A stretch of DNA of 64,000 nucleotides from Lachnoanaerobaculum sanguinis (GCF_033242365.1 NZ_BTHK01000011.1:53709-117708); one strand, 5' to 3'. Positions 8,125 to 16,080 are shown, counted from the first letter of the stretch. A program made the numbers and translations. Notes: generated from the letters alone by a model not told the origin.

Positions 8125-9777
8125 ATGAATAGTGGTAATGACACTTATAATCCCGGATTTTTTAGAAATAAAAAATCATACTTGCTATGTTTAGCAATCT
8201 TAATTTTAGTTATGTGTCCGATGATAGTGTATGGAGCTGAAGCTGAAGCACCTAAGCCGGCACTGTATGCAACATTTTGGTCACTTGTACCACCACTTAT
8301 AGCTATTGTACTTGCTCTTATCAGCAAGGAAGTATATAGCTCACTTGCAATCGGAGTTATCTTCGGTGGACTTTTGGCATCAGGATTTAACTTTGAAGGA
8401 ACAATGAAGACCATTTTTGAAAAAGGATTTGTTTCGGTTTTATCCAGTGCTTACAATGTAGGTATTTTGATTTTCCTTGTTATTTTGGGAATGGTTGTTG
8501 CCCTTATGAATAAGACCGGCGGTTCGGATGCCTTCGGTAAATGGGCATCAAAGAGAATTAAGACCAGAGTAGGAGCTCAGCTTACATCAATCCTTCTCGG
8601 ATGTCTTATCTTTATCGATGACTACTTCAACTGTCTTACAGTAGGTAGCGTTATGAGACCTGTTACAGATAAGCATCAGGTTTCAAGAGCAAAGCTCGCA
8701 TATTTGATAGATGCTACAGCGGCTCCTGTATGTATCATTTCACCTATTTCATCTTGGGCTGCAGCAGTTACAGGATTCGTTGACGGTGAAGACGGATTTG
8801 CACTTTTTGTAAAGGCAATTCCTTTTAACTACTATGCACTTCTTACAATCGTAATGATGCTTGTTATTACACTTTGGAAGTTTGACTTCGGCCCTATGAA
8901 ACTCCACGAAGAGAATGCAAAGAAGGGTGATCTCTTTACAACCGGAGAAGAGAAGTTTGAAGACCTTGACAGAGGAGAGCATAAAGACGGTAAGCTTATA
9001 GATATGCTTTTCCCTATAGTTTCATTGATTATTTGCTGCGTTATCGGAATGCTCTATACAGGTGGAATATTCAGCGGTGCAGGCATCGTTGAAGCTTTCT
9101 CAAACTGTGACGCTTCAGTAGGACTTTCAATGGGTAGCTTTGTAGCACTTATTATCACATTGGCATTCTATATAGCAAGAAGATCACTTAAGTTTACAGA
9201 ATGTATGGATTGCTTACCTGCAGGATTTAAAGCAATGGTACCTGCAATTCTTATCCTTACATTTGCATGGTCATTAAAGTCTATCACAGATGTACTTGGA
9301 GCAAAGGAATTTGTTGCTACAATGATGGAGCACTCAGCTAACGGTATGCAATTACTCCTTCCGGCAATTATATTCGTAGTAGCGGTTTGTCTGGCTTTCT
9401 CAACAGGAACATCATGGGGAACATTCGGTATCCTTATACCTATAGTTGTTGCCGTATTTGCAGGAAAAGATTCACAGATGATGATCATTTCAATCTCAGC
9501 ATGTATGGCAGGTGCTGTTTGCGGTGACCACTGCTCACCTATCTCAGATACTACTATCATGGCGAGTGCAGGAGCACAGTCAAATCATATCAACCATGTA
9601 AATACACAGTTACCATATGCAATGTTAGTTGCAGCGGTATCATTCGTAAGCTATATAATAGCGGCTTTTGTAAAGAATGTTGTTATATCACTTATAATAG
9701 CTGTAGCATTGATGGTTGGAGTACTCTTTATAATAAAGAAAGTTACATATAAAGAAGATTCAGTAAAAGCTGTTTAA
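8125..9777 (+). CDS. NhaC-family transporter, candidate lysine carrier
   Basis: 550 residues with about a dozen hydrophobic segments, in the NhaC Na+/H+ antiporter family. The family-typical stretches CLIFIDDYFNCLTVG and GAVCGDHCSPISDTT are present. Members of this family have been predicted to carry lysine (LysW type), and the last position in a lysine-degradation operon supports import of lysine or exchange of a product. An unusual N-terminal segment, ending at about IVYGAEAEAPKP, resembles a signal sequence ahead of the first transport helix. Substrate is inferred, not shown. Confidence 0.82.
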   Translation: MNSGNDTYNPGFFRNKKSYLLCLAILILVMCPMIVYGAEAEAPKPALYATFWSLVPPLIAIVLALISKEVYSSLAIGVIFGGLLASGFNFEGTMKTIFEKGFVSVLSSAYNVGILIFLVILGMVVALMNKTGGSDAFGKWASKRIKTRVGAQLTSILLGCLIFIDDYFNCLTVGSVMRPVTDKHQVSRAKLAYLIDATAAPVCIISPISSWAAAVTGFVDGEDGFALFVKAIPFNYYALLTIVMMLVITLWKFDFGPMKLHEENAKKGDLFTTGEEKFEDLDRGEHKDGKLIDMLFPIVSLIICCVIGMLYTGGIFSGAGIVEAFSNCDASVGLSMGSFVALIITLAFYIARRSLKFTECMDCLPAGFKAMVPAILILTFAWSLKSITDVLGAKEFVATMMEHSANGMQLLLPAIIFVVAVCLAFSTGTSWGTFGILIPIVVAVFAGKDSQMMIISISACMAGAVCGDHCSPISDTTIMASAGAQSNHINHVNTQLPYAMLVAAVSFVSYIIAAFVKNVVISLIIAVALMVGVLFIIKKVTYKEDSVKAV

Positions 9778-9789
9778 TTAATACGAAGG

Positions 9790-9822
9790 CACTCCCGACC
9801 GAGAGATTGGGAGTGTTTTTTA
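9790..9822 (+). terminator. Rho-independent terminator of the lysine operon
   Basis: CACTCCC (9790-9796) pairs with GGGAGTG (9809-9815), followed by six T. It is the first strong terminator after kal, so kal to the NhaC gene is one transcription unit. Confidence 0.9.
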
Positions 9823-9850
9823 ATTTTATATTAATATAAAGAGCATAATA

Positions 9851-9879
9851 TTGACATAAAAAACATGCCTGTATATAAT
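9851..9879 (+). promoter_or_regulatory. Perfect sigma-A promoter of the secreted repeat protein gene
   Basis: TTGACA (9851-9856), 17 bases, TATAAT (9874-9879): both boxes exactly match the consensus at ideal spacing. The transcript would start near 9886 and carry about 245 untranslated bases before the ATG at 10132. A second promoter of identical boxes and spacing lies upstream of the Tad locus. Confidence 0.82.
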
Positions 9880-9885
9880 CGGCAT

Positions 9886-10131
9886 ATAAAGTTTGTTGAA
9901 AAGAAATATTATAAAATAGTCCTTTGTGTGAAAAATGTAGGTATGTGTAAGTAAGGACAAATAAAGACCCGAAGTATATAATTGTATTCTATAGTTTTAT
10001 AAACTATTAGAAAATATATTTTTTAGCTGTATCACTTTCTTTTTCATAGATATCTCAGCGGTGACTTGTTTTAGTTACTAAGTGAGATATAGGTATGATA
10101 AGTAAGGAGGGTAGAGCTGAAAGGAGTACTT
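9886..10131 (+). promoter_or_regulatory. Long structured 5' leader
   Basis: About 245 bases without an ORF. Three inverted repeats are visible. GTCCTT (9919-9924) pairs with AAGGAC (9953-9958). An AT-rich arm at 9987-9997 pairs with 10001-10012 around a 3-base loop, with a T-rich stretch shortly after. The outer arm 10050-10057 pairs with 10083-10090 and has an inner arm, GTGACT (10061-10066) with AGTTAC (10073-10078). The AAGGAGG and AAAGGAG purine stretches follow. I could not match it to a c-di-GMP or other known riboswitch consensus, so a regulatory role is inferred from length and structure. Confidence 0.45.
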
Positions 10132-11049
10132 ATGAAGAAACTATTTTTATTAACAGCTGCTTTTTCAGTGATTATGTGCTTTAATGCATTTGCTTTTACG
10201 TCAAGCAATCCTGATGTCACAATAAAGAGCGGAGATACGGGAAGGACTTACACTTGGACCTCACCACTTGGAACAGAGATAACCATGCCGGTTATTACAA
10301 AAGATGCTGTTCTAAGTATAAATAAAGGTGATTCACAGTATATGGAGACATATTTCTATGATCCTTCAGGTGCAATTAATAAAGAAAATAATGTTATTAT
10401 GTTTGGCTACAAAAACTCGGCTTTTGCAGCTCCTACATTGGCTCTGGAAAAAGCAACAGAGTATTCACCACTTACAATAAATGGTTATAATGTTGGTAAA
10501 CCGGTCTTAGAGAGAAGTACATATAAAGGATATACCGGACAGGATATTATAATCGCTTTTTACAAAATTACAGGTGATAATTCTATAAGTCCGGTTTACT
10601 TTACCGGAAACTATTTAAAAGAGGAAAATGCAAATAAAGTAGGCTACTTTTATGTAGATATGGGTTCATCTGCAAATACATCATCTCAGGGTTGGGAAAA
10701 CACTGATAGAGGATGGAAGTATAAAGAGTCTAACGGAAGCTATGTAACTAATACATGGAAGCAGGTTGACGGCATATGGTATTTCTTTGACGGAGAGGGA
10801 CATATTGCTACAAGCTGGAGACAAATAGACGGAACTTGGTACTTCTTTAATGCAAGCGGAGCAATGCTTACAGGTTGGGTACAGTCAGGAAATGACTGGT
10901 ATTACATGAACCCTTCAGGTGCTATGGCTACAGGCTGGGTACAGTCAGGAAATGATTGGTACTATATGAGCCCGTCAGGAGCAATGCTAAGCAATACCAC
11001 TACCGCAGACGGCTATAGACTTGATGCTTCAGGAAGATGGGTAAAATAA
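10132..11049 (+). CDS. Secreted protein with C-terminal cell-wall-binding repeats
   Basis: 305 residues. It starts with a signal peptide (Lys-Lys, a hydrophobic core, AFA cleavage site near residue 22). Residues about 25-175 form a unique domain I cannot name. From about residue 185 there are 20-residue repeats of the choline- or glucan-binding type, with motifs such as GIWYFFDGEGHIAT and GWVQSGNDWYYMNPSGAM, which anchor proteins to wall polymers without covalent linkage. The product is therefore probably a surface protein or adhesin. It has its own promoter and terminator. The start has an AAAGGAG site 6 bases upstream. Confidence 0.85.
   Translation: MKKLFLLTAAFSVIMCFNAFAFTSSNPDVTIKSGDTGRTYTWTSPLGTEITMPVITKDAVLSINKGDSQYMETYFYDPSGAINKENNVIMFGYKNSAFAAPTLALEKATEYSPLTINGYNVGKPVLERSTYKGYTGQDIIIAFYKITGDNSISPVYFTGNYLKEENANKVGYFYVDMGSSANTSSQGWENTDRGWKYKESNGSYVTNTWKQVDGIWYFFDGEGHIATSWRQIDGTWYFFNASGAMLTGWVQSGNDWYYMNPSGAMATGWVQSGNDWYYMSPSGAMLSNTTTADGYRLDASGRWVK
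10870..10989 (+). repeat. Two 60-bp tandem repeats within the wall-binding region
   Basis: Units 10870-10929 and 10930-10989 are nearly identical in DNA as well as protein (each codes for TGWVQSGNDWYYM followed by a Pro-Ser-Gly-Ala-Met end). Near identity at third codon positions points to recent unit duplication or ongoing slippage, so repeat number may vary between strains. Confidence 0.85.
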
Positions 11050-11088
11050 TTCGATACTTTATATCGAGGTGAAATATAAAATTATCGG

Positions 11089-11121
11089 GAGCAGGGGAAG
11101 GAAAGCTTCTCCTGCTCTTTT
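11089..11121 (+). terminator. Rho-independent terminator after the repeat protein gene
   Basis: Arm 11089-11100 pairs with 11106-11117 (12 bp with one G-T pair) around a 5-base loop, followed by TTT and AT-rich sequence. It separates the repeat protein gene from the following lipoprotein gene. Confidence 0.85.
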
Positions 11122-11130
11122 AATATAATC

Positions 11131-11149
11131 GGGAGGATGCCTTTTAGGC
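11131..11149 (+). promoter_or_regulatory. Distant ribosome binding site with hairpin before the start codon
   Basis: GGGAGG (11131-11136) lies 26 bases from the ATG at 11163, too far for a normal site. GCCT (11139-11142) and AGGC (11146-11149) can fold between them and shorten the gap. The paralogous gene at 21818 has a stronger version of the same arrangement. Confidence 0.4.
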
Positions 11150-11162
11150 GAAAGTTAAGAAG

Positions 11163-12005
11163 ATGAAAAATGTAAAAAAAATGTTGCTTATCGGTGTATT
11201 GGCTACAGCAAGTATTATCGGAACCGGATGTGGTAAGTCTGACAAAAGTACAGGCAGTACTGCAACCGGTGAAACTACTGCAAAAGAAAGTAAGGTTGAA
11301 GAAACCAAACAAAAACCTGCCAAGAAAAAGGAGTTTGAATATGGTGTTACACTTGGAACTATAGGCGGAATGGACCTTATGGCAGACCGTGAGTTCCCAA
11401 AAGCTGGCTTTTTTCCGGCAGGTGGGATTACATTAGGGTTTGATGAAAATAAAGGTGAGCTTGCTTCCTGTTTTTATCAACGTGAATGTACTGATAAAAC
11501 ATCTGCAGAAGAAATATGGCATGTAGAATACAGTGAAGATCTGGAAAAAATACCAGGAATCTTAAAAGGGTTGAAGGGTATATGGGAGGATTTTTTAGAG
11601 GATGGAAGAATGTACAAAATGCATTCTGACCAACAGTATGAATTGATTGTAGATAATAGTGAAAAGGTTACCTACAACGGTATCGATTTTATAAAAGAGG
11701 AAGGGCATATAGATGTAACAAGAAAGGATCCTTCAAATACATATGCCCCAGAGTTGGTTAGATGTAAATATATAGCATATTACTACTTCAGTCCTGAAGG
11801 TGCCGGTTCAAATCCTGCCGATGATAACCAAGGCTACGGAATGGGAATGGCAGTATGGGGTTTAAGACCTGTAGATATGTCGGATGAAGCTGAAGCAAAG
11901 ACTATGGAAGCAAACTATGAAAAGCTGAAAAAATCAACAACAGCTTCTATGGAGACATTGATAAGCTTAGATGACTACTGGAAGATTGATAAAAAAGCCT
12001 ATTAA
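11163..12005 (+). CDS. Lipoprotein, paralogue of the Tad-locus lipoprotein
   Basis: 280 residues. A lipoprotein signal ends at Cys23 (IIGTGC), followed by a Ser/Thr/Glu/Lys-rich linker to about residue 55. The remaining domain is clearly homologous to the protein encoded at 21818-22651: both share ITLGFDENKGELASC, KVTYNGIDFIKEEGHIDVT-like stretches and GYGMGMAVWG. I do not recognise the domain. It lacks an obvious promoter of its own. It is followed by a truncated copy of the pseudopilin gene that also follows the paralogue, so this is one half of a partly decayed duplication. Confidence 0.85.
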   Translation: MKNVKKMLLIGVLATASIIGTGCGKSDKSTGSTATGETTAKESKVEETKQKPAKKKEFEYGVTLGTIGGMDLMADREFPKAGFFPAGGITLGFDENKGELASCFYQRECTDKTSAEEIWHVEYSEDLEKIPGILKGLKGIWEDFLEDGRMYKMHSDQQYELIVDNSEKVTYNGIDFIKEEGHIDVTRKDPSNTYAPELVRCKYIAYYYFSPEGAGSNPADDNQGYGMGMAVWGLRPVDMSDEAEAKTMEANYEKLKKSTTASMETLISLDDYWKIDKKAY

Positions 12006-12048
12006 AATATTCCGGATAAATAGTCTTGAGTTAAGCAGTTTTATCTGA

Positions 12049-12225
12049 CCACACTAAGGAGCAAACATACTTATGATTTTTATTGCGGCATATATAGCAC
12101 TTCTAAGCATGATGAATGTATACAGGGCATATACATGTATACAGAATGCTATAGATCAGACTGCAAAGCAGGTGTCCGAATATGCTTATATTGCCAAGAA
12201 ACTTGGAGTACATAGTACAAAATAA
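12049..12225 (+). pseudogene. Truncated copy of the TadE-like pseudopilin gene
   Basis: The sequence GACCACACTAAGGAGCAAAC, which holds the ribosome site of the gene at 22696, recurs here, but the first 18 codons including the prepilin cleavage motif are missing. A 50-codon ORF (12073-12225) then matches residues 19-65 of that protein, with shared stretches such as NVYRAYT and IDQTAKQVSEYAYIAKKLGVH, before the TAA. Without the cleavage motif and about 370 C-terminal residues it cannot be a working pseudopilin. The end runs directly into a terminator stem. Confidence 0.85.
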
Positions 12226-12285
12226 AAATATCCTGACAAATACAAGGCATTTTAGCTTTGTGGTTTTGTCAGGATATTTTTTTAG
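12225..12285. terminator. Bidirectional terminator
   Basis: Perfect 16-bp stem: 12225-12240 pairs with 12265-12280, with A-rich sequence before and seven T after, and a weaker inner pairing in the loop. It can end plus-strand transcription of the lipoprotein remnant and minus-strand transcription arriving from the gene that ends at 12471. Confidence 0.88.
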
Positions 12286-12470
12286 TAGCATTTGGAGTAT
12301 TCTCATAAATTGATAGTTTATATTATAATTCAAAACTTTTCTTTTGAAATCTATATTATAGGATTTAATATAAATAAACAAATCAGTGGGTGATTGTAAA
12401 TCAAAAGCAATATACTCAAAGTTTTCTCTCAAATCTCTGTAAGACTGTTTAGATAATTTTATTTAATATA
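12286..12470. other. AT-rich spacer between convergent genes
   Basis: About 185 bases, strongly AT-rich. I see no supported gene. A reverse-strand open frame crosses it but lacks a ribosome site and continues through the terminator. Confidence 0.5.
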
Positions 12471-13721
12471 TCATAGACCATAATCTTTTCGAATGTCTGC
12501 AAAGACTTCATTCACATTTTTCGTTCTTCCGGCTTGCATATCCGCATATCCTTTTTCCAATTCATCATTGAAATGTGATTCTGCCTTCAAATTCTCATCA
12601 TAACTCTTATCCGCATCAAGTCCGAAAGCTTTAAAAACTTTTCTTTTGAGTTCTATGTGATCAGGATTTTTCAAATCAGGCACATTCTTTTTATTGTATT
12701 TCTCCCAAAACGGAGAATTGGATTTTGCTTCGATACACTCTTTTAATTTATAAGTATCTATTACAAAACCGATGCCTTCTCTTCTGAGAGTCTGAGGACC
12801 TATGTTTAATTCCTTGATAAGCTTCAGATAATCGGACAGAGGAATTTCTTTATAGATAAGTCCATACTGTAGGTATGCAATATCGGGATCTGTAGCGCTT
12901 ATACTTTCGCTGACTGAAATAAACATATCATTTTCTTCCGGCCTCAAAGGTAAATTTCCTAAAATAACGGCTTCACCATAGTAAAAAATATTATCCATAA
13001 CAGCCTGTGGAGGCAAAGCATGGCACCTTGATAATTCTTCCAAATCAATATTTTTGGTATCACTTATGTTATGATAGACTTTGATTATTAAAGGCTTTCC
13101 CATAAGATGTGCTAAGCCGTAATTTTTATTTTTCTTGAAATTTTCATCCTTGTGCAGCTTGGCGACATCAAGTAAAATTCTGCCAAATCCCCACTCTCTT
13201 CTTGAGAGCTTAAAAGCAAAGAAATCACCTTCTTTGAATTTGCAATGTTTTCTTTTTGTGTTTTTAAATTCTTCTATTTCTTTTAAATCTTCTTCAGTAG
13301 TTTCCTCTATCCATTTATCCAGCCATTTTTTCAGATCATCAATTGTGATATTTTCACTTTTCGGAAAGCTTTCCGAATAGTAAGTCCTTTGCGTAGTATA
13401 GTTTGCAATAATAACCTGATCTGTAGAAAAGGTAAAATAAGTTCCAAATGGTGAAAAAGATTGAACTGCAGTATAATTAAACTTTTTAATTTTACCTCTT
13501 TTAGTTTTTGGAAGTATCATTGTACGGTTTTCTGCCGTCTTTTCATTTAGTTCAGATTCATGATAATAGTTTTCACTGACTGTTATCTCTTTTTTAATAG
13601 TATCACCTTCAAAATAGTGATAAATATTGTCATCAAACTTTACAAGTTCCCAGTGCTCTTCTACAGGATTAAGCCCCAGATATTTTCTTTGCTCATTAGT
13701 AAGTTCAAATATTAAATTCAT
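12471..13721 (-). CDS. Protein with Imm26-like segment, function unknown
   Basis: 416 residues, no signal peptide or membrane segment. Around residues 160-180 the stretch KFKEGDFFAFKLSRREWGFG resembles the start of the Imm26 immunity family (a Gly-Asp-hydrophobic-Phe-Ala then Gly-Phe-Gly-Arg pattern). The N-terminal 150 residues and the Lys/Glu-rich C-terminus are unassigned. Imm26 proteins usually protect against contact-dependent toxins, but no toxin gene is visible nearby, so this may be an orphan immunity gene or a different use of the fold. It is the only long reverse-strand gene in the first 48 kb. GGAGGTTAAG lies just before the ATG. Confidence 0.7.
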   Translation of the reverse strand: MNLIFELTNEQRKYLGLNPVEEHWELVKFDDNIYHYFEGDTIKKEITVSENYYHESELNEKTAENRTMILPKTKRGKIKKFNYTAVQSFSPFGTYFTFSTDQVIIANYTTQRTYYSESFPKSENITIDDLKKWLDKWIEETTEEDLKEIEEFKNTKRKHCKFKEGDFFAFKLSRREWGFGRILLDVAKLHKDENFKKNKNYGLAHLMGKPLIIKVYHNISDTKNIDLEELSRCHALPPQAVMDNIFYYGEAVILGNLPLRPEENDMFISVSESISATDPDIAYLQYGLIYKEIPLSDYLKLIKELNIGPQTLRREGIGFVIDTYKLKECIEAKSNSPFWEKYNKKNVPDLKNPDHIELKRKVFKAFGLDADKSYDENLKAESHFNDELEKGYADMQAGRTKNVNEVFADIRKDYGL

Positions 13722-13743
13722 CTTAACCTCCGTGTTTATATGT

Positions 13744-13771
13744 ATTATAGCATATTAATGTACTGTACTAA
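13744..13771 (-). promoter_or_regulatory. Promoter of the reverse-strand Imm26-like gene
   Basis: Read on the minus strand: TTAGTA, 16 bases, TATAAT (TATAAT at plus positions 13744-13749). The -10 box is perfect and the -35 box weak. An imperfect palindrome (13755-13771, TTAATGTAC-T-GTACTAA) covers the -35 region and could be an operator. Confidence 0.55.
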
Positions 13772-13924
13772 TCAGGTATTACATGTCAAAAATTATTAAG
13801 GTTTCCTTACGGAAGAGCATGCTTTTTTAGAAGTTAGCACCAAAATTTACAACATGTTTTTATATAGTATAGACAATAAATTAAGGTATGAGAAAAAAAC
13901 ATTCACAAAGATGGAAAAGCTATA

Positions 13925-13953
13925 TTGACACCAAACTGTTAGGCCGATATAAT
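13925..13953 (+). promoter_or_regulatory. Perfect sigma-A promoter of the Tad locus
   Basis: TTGACA (13925-13930), 17 bases, TATAAT (13948-13953). It is identical in boxes and spacing to the promoter at 9851, and both have the flanks ATATTGACA and TATAATCG. Transcription would start near 13960, about 79 bases before the first Tad gene. No terminator as strong as those elsewhere is seen until 33871. Confidence 0.82.
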
Positions 13954-14038
13954 CGTGTCATAAAGTTTTTTTGCAAATTGTAGTTATTACGTAGAATGGA
14001 TTAGATATAATTGTATATTATGTTTAAAGGAGAGCAGT

Positions 14039-15277
14039 ATGAACGATTTGGAACGAAAAGCTTTTTTATATCAAGCGAGAGAATACATATCTAAATATTT
14101 CGATTTAAGCAGGTTAAAGGACGAAGAGCTTTATTCAAAAATAGAAAAGCTGGTCAGTGAGCAATTGGGCGATGTCTATATTTCAATCAAAGAAAGAGTA
14201 AATTTAACAGATGAGCTTTATTCATCAATAAGAGGTCTGGGGCTTCTTGATATGATTATAAAGGATGATGATATCACAGAGGTTATGATAAACGGTACGG
14301 ATGAAATCTTTATTGAGAGAAACGGAAAGATTGAAAAGTTGAAACAAAGTTTTGACAGCCAAAGAAAACTGGAGGATATAATACAACGTATTGTAGGAAG
14401 AGCCGGTAGAGAGGTAAATCAATCAAATCCTATTGTGGACACAAGGCTTCCGGACGGATCAAGAGTGAGCGTGGTTTTACCTCCGGTAGCATTAAAAGGA
14501 CCTACTTTAACTATTCGTAAATTCTCAAAGACACCTATGACGGTGGAGCAACTCATAAAATATAAATCCATTACACCACAAATAGCCAAGGTTTTAGAAA
14601 CATTGGTAAAAGCAAAATACAATATGTTTATAAGCGGAGGTACAGGAAGCGGTAAAACCACTTTTCTAAATGCCTTATCTAATTATATTCCGAAAACAGA
14701 AAGAGTCATCACAATAGAAGATTCTGCCGAACTTCAAATAGTCGGTATAGAAAATCTTGTAAAACTTGAGACGAGAAACTCCAACTCCTCAGGTAAGGGA
14801 ATGATTACAATAAGGGATCTTATAAAGACATCTCTAAGAATGAGACCTGAAAGAATTATAGTCGGAGAGGTAAGAGGTGCTGAGACACTGGATATGTTAC
14901 AGGCAATGAATACAGGACATGACGGTTCTCTTTCAACAGGACATGCCAATTCTACGAAAGATATGCTCAGTAGAATGGAGACTATGGTACTTATGGGTGC
15001 GGAAGGGCTGCCTCTGGAAGCTATTCGTCAGCAGATATCTTCTGCGGTAGATATAATTATACATCTTTCAAGACTTAGAGATCATAGCAGAAAGACTATG
15101 GAGATATCGGAAGTTATGGGATTAAAAGACGGTGAGATAGAACTAAATCCTCTGTATGTATTTGAGGAAAGTGAAGAAAGCACAATGGATAAGGTAGTAG
15201 GCGAGCTTAAGAGAACAAAGAATCCTTTAAAGAATACATTTAAACTTAAACTCATGGGATATAAAGGAGTTATTTGA
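14039..15277 (+). CDS. cpaF: Tad pilus assembly ATPase, CpaF/TadA type
   Basis: 412 residues, a type II/IV secretion ATPase that powers Flp pilus assembly at the inner face of the membrane. The Walker A GGTGSGKT is at about 199-206, followed by the ITIEDSAEL acidic box, Walker B RIIVGEVRG near 280 and the GHDGSLSTGHANS histidine motif. The N-terminal domain (MIKDDDITEVMINGTDEIFIE) is typical of CpaF. It is the first gene of the locus, and the next gene begins at its stop codon. Confidence 0.95.
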   Translation: MNDLERKAFLYQAREYISKYFDLSRLKDEELYSKIEKLVSEQLGDVYISIKERVNLTDELYSSIRGLGLLDMIIKDDDITEVMINGTDEIFIERNGKIEKLKQSFDSQRKLEDIIQRIVGRAGREVNQSNPIVDTRLPDGSRVSVVLPPVALKGPTLTIRKFSKTPMTVEQLIKYKSITPQIAKVLETLVKAKYNMFISGGTGSGKTTFLNALSNYIPKTERVITIEDSAELQIVGIENLVKLETRNSNSSGKGMITIRDLIKTSLRMRPERIIVGEVRGAETLDMLQAMNTGHDGSLSTGHANSTKDMLSRMETMVLMGAEGLPLEAIRQQISSAVDIIIHLSRLRDHSRKTMEISEVMGLKDGEIELNPLYVFEESEESTMDKVVGELKRTKNPLKNTFKLKLMGYKGVI

Positions 15278-16080
15278 TGATAAAAAGAATACTAAAGAGT
15301 AAGTCGGATATTTATATAGAAAATCACGGTCTTATGGGAAATGCCGATGACTACCATATCTATCATATGAAGTGGATTGATTATATTATAGGTTTTTCAT
15401 TGGGATTTGTACTGGGCTTTGTAGTAATTATGGTCTTCTTTCGAGTATTCAGTGTTTCTTTAATATCAGGAATTATCTGTGGAATCCCTGCTATACATTT
15501 TTTTAGAAAATACAGAAAAGAAAAAAGACAAAGAGATTTGCTTGTTGAATTTAGAGATCTGCTTGAGGCACTTACAACATCTTATTCATCAGGGAAGAAT
15601 ACCATGGAGGCATTTGCAGAAAGCTATCAAGACCTATTAAGTCTTTATGGAGAAAAATCAGATATTGTAAATGAAACCAGAATAATAATAGCCGGGATGA
15701 CAAATAATATAATTATTGAGGATCTCTTAAAGGACTTTGCAAATAGATGCGGACTTGATGATGTGGCAAGCTTTGCGACCACCTTTGAGTCGGGGCTTAG
15801 ACAGGGCGGAGATATTAAGCAGGTCGTATGGGACAGCAGAAAGATAATCAATGACAAGATAGAAATTGAGATGGAAATCAAGACCATTCTTACTGAAAAA
15901 GAAAATGAATTAAATATTATGATGGTAATGCCCATTGTAATAATGCTTGCACTTAGCGGAATGGGAACTATGTCTGCGGCGGCAAATACGGCTTTTACAG
16001 TAATGGTAAAGATATTTGCCATAGGATTGTTTGCAGGAGCCTATATGATGGGAAGAAGGATAGTGAATATAAGGATGTAA
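15277..16080 (+). CDS. tadB: Tad pilus membrane platform protein, TadB type
   Basis: 267 residues from the ATG at 15277, which overlaps the cpaF stop by one base; the AAAGGAG site seven bases upstream favours it over the TTG three bases earlier. Two hydrophobic segments lie near residues 27-65 and two at the C-terminus (about 208-255), flanking a cytoplasmic T2SSF-type domain with the DVASFATTFESGLRQGGD helix. This is the layout of TadB, which with TadC forms the membrane platform driven by CpaF. Confidence 0.9.
   Translation: MIKRILKSKSDIYIENHGLMGNADDYHIYHMKWIDYIIGFSLGFVLGFVVIMVFFRVFSVSLISGIICGIPAIHFFRKYRKEKRQRDLLVEFRDLLEALTTSYSSGKNTMEAFAESYQDLLSLYGEKSDIVNETRIIIAGMTNNIIIEDLLKDFANRCGLDDVASFATTFESGLRQGGDIKQVVWDSRKIINDKIEIEMEIKTILTEKENELNIMMVMPIVIMLALSGMGTMSAAANTAFTVMVKIFAIGLFAGAYMMGRRIVNIRM

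Larger units (their letters stand above)
13722..14038. other. Divergent intergenic region between the Imm26-like gene and the Tad locus
   Basis: 317 bases holding two divergent promoters: the reverse-strand one at 13744-13771 and the Tad promoter at 13925-13953. The roughly 150 bases between them are AT-rich. I see no further gene or clear structure. Confidence 0.7.

Noticed and set aside
9886..10131. c-di-GMP or other known riboswitch in the leader
   Set aside because: I looked for the conserved GEMM-type core and did not find it; the leader is reported only as unassigned structure.
11124..11129. TATAAT as a promoter of the lipoprotein gene at 11163
   Set aside because: It lies directly after the terminator stem, with no -35 box, and the ribosome site begins two bases later.
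12103..12432. 109-codon minus-strand open frame beside the pseudopilin remnant
   Set aside because: It would start at TTG with no ribosome site, run through a strong bidirectional terminator and continue antisense to the remnant.
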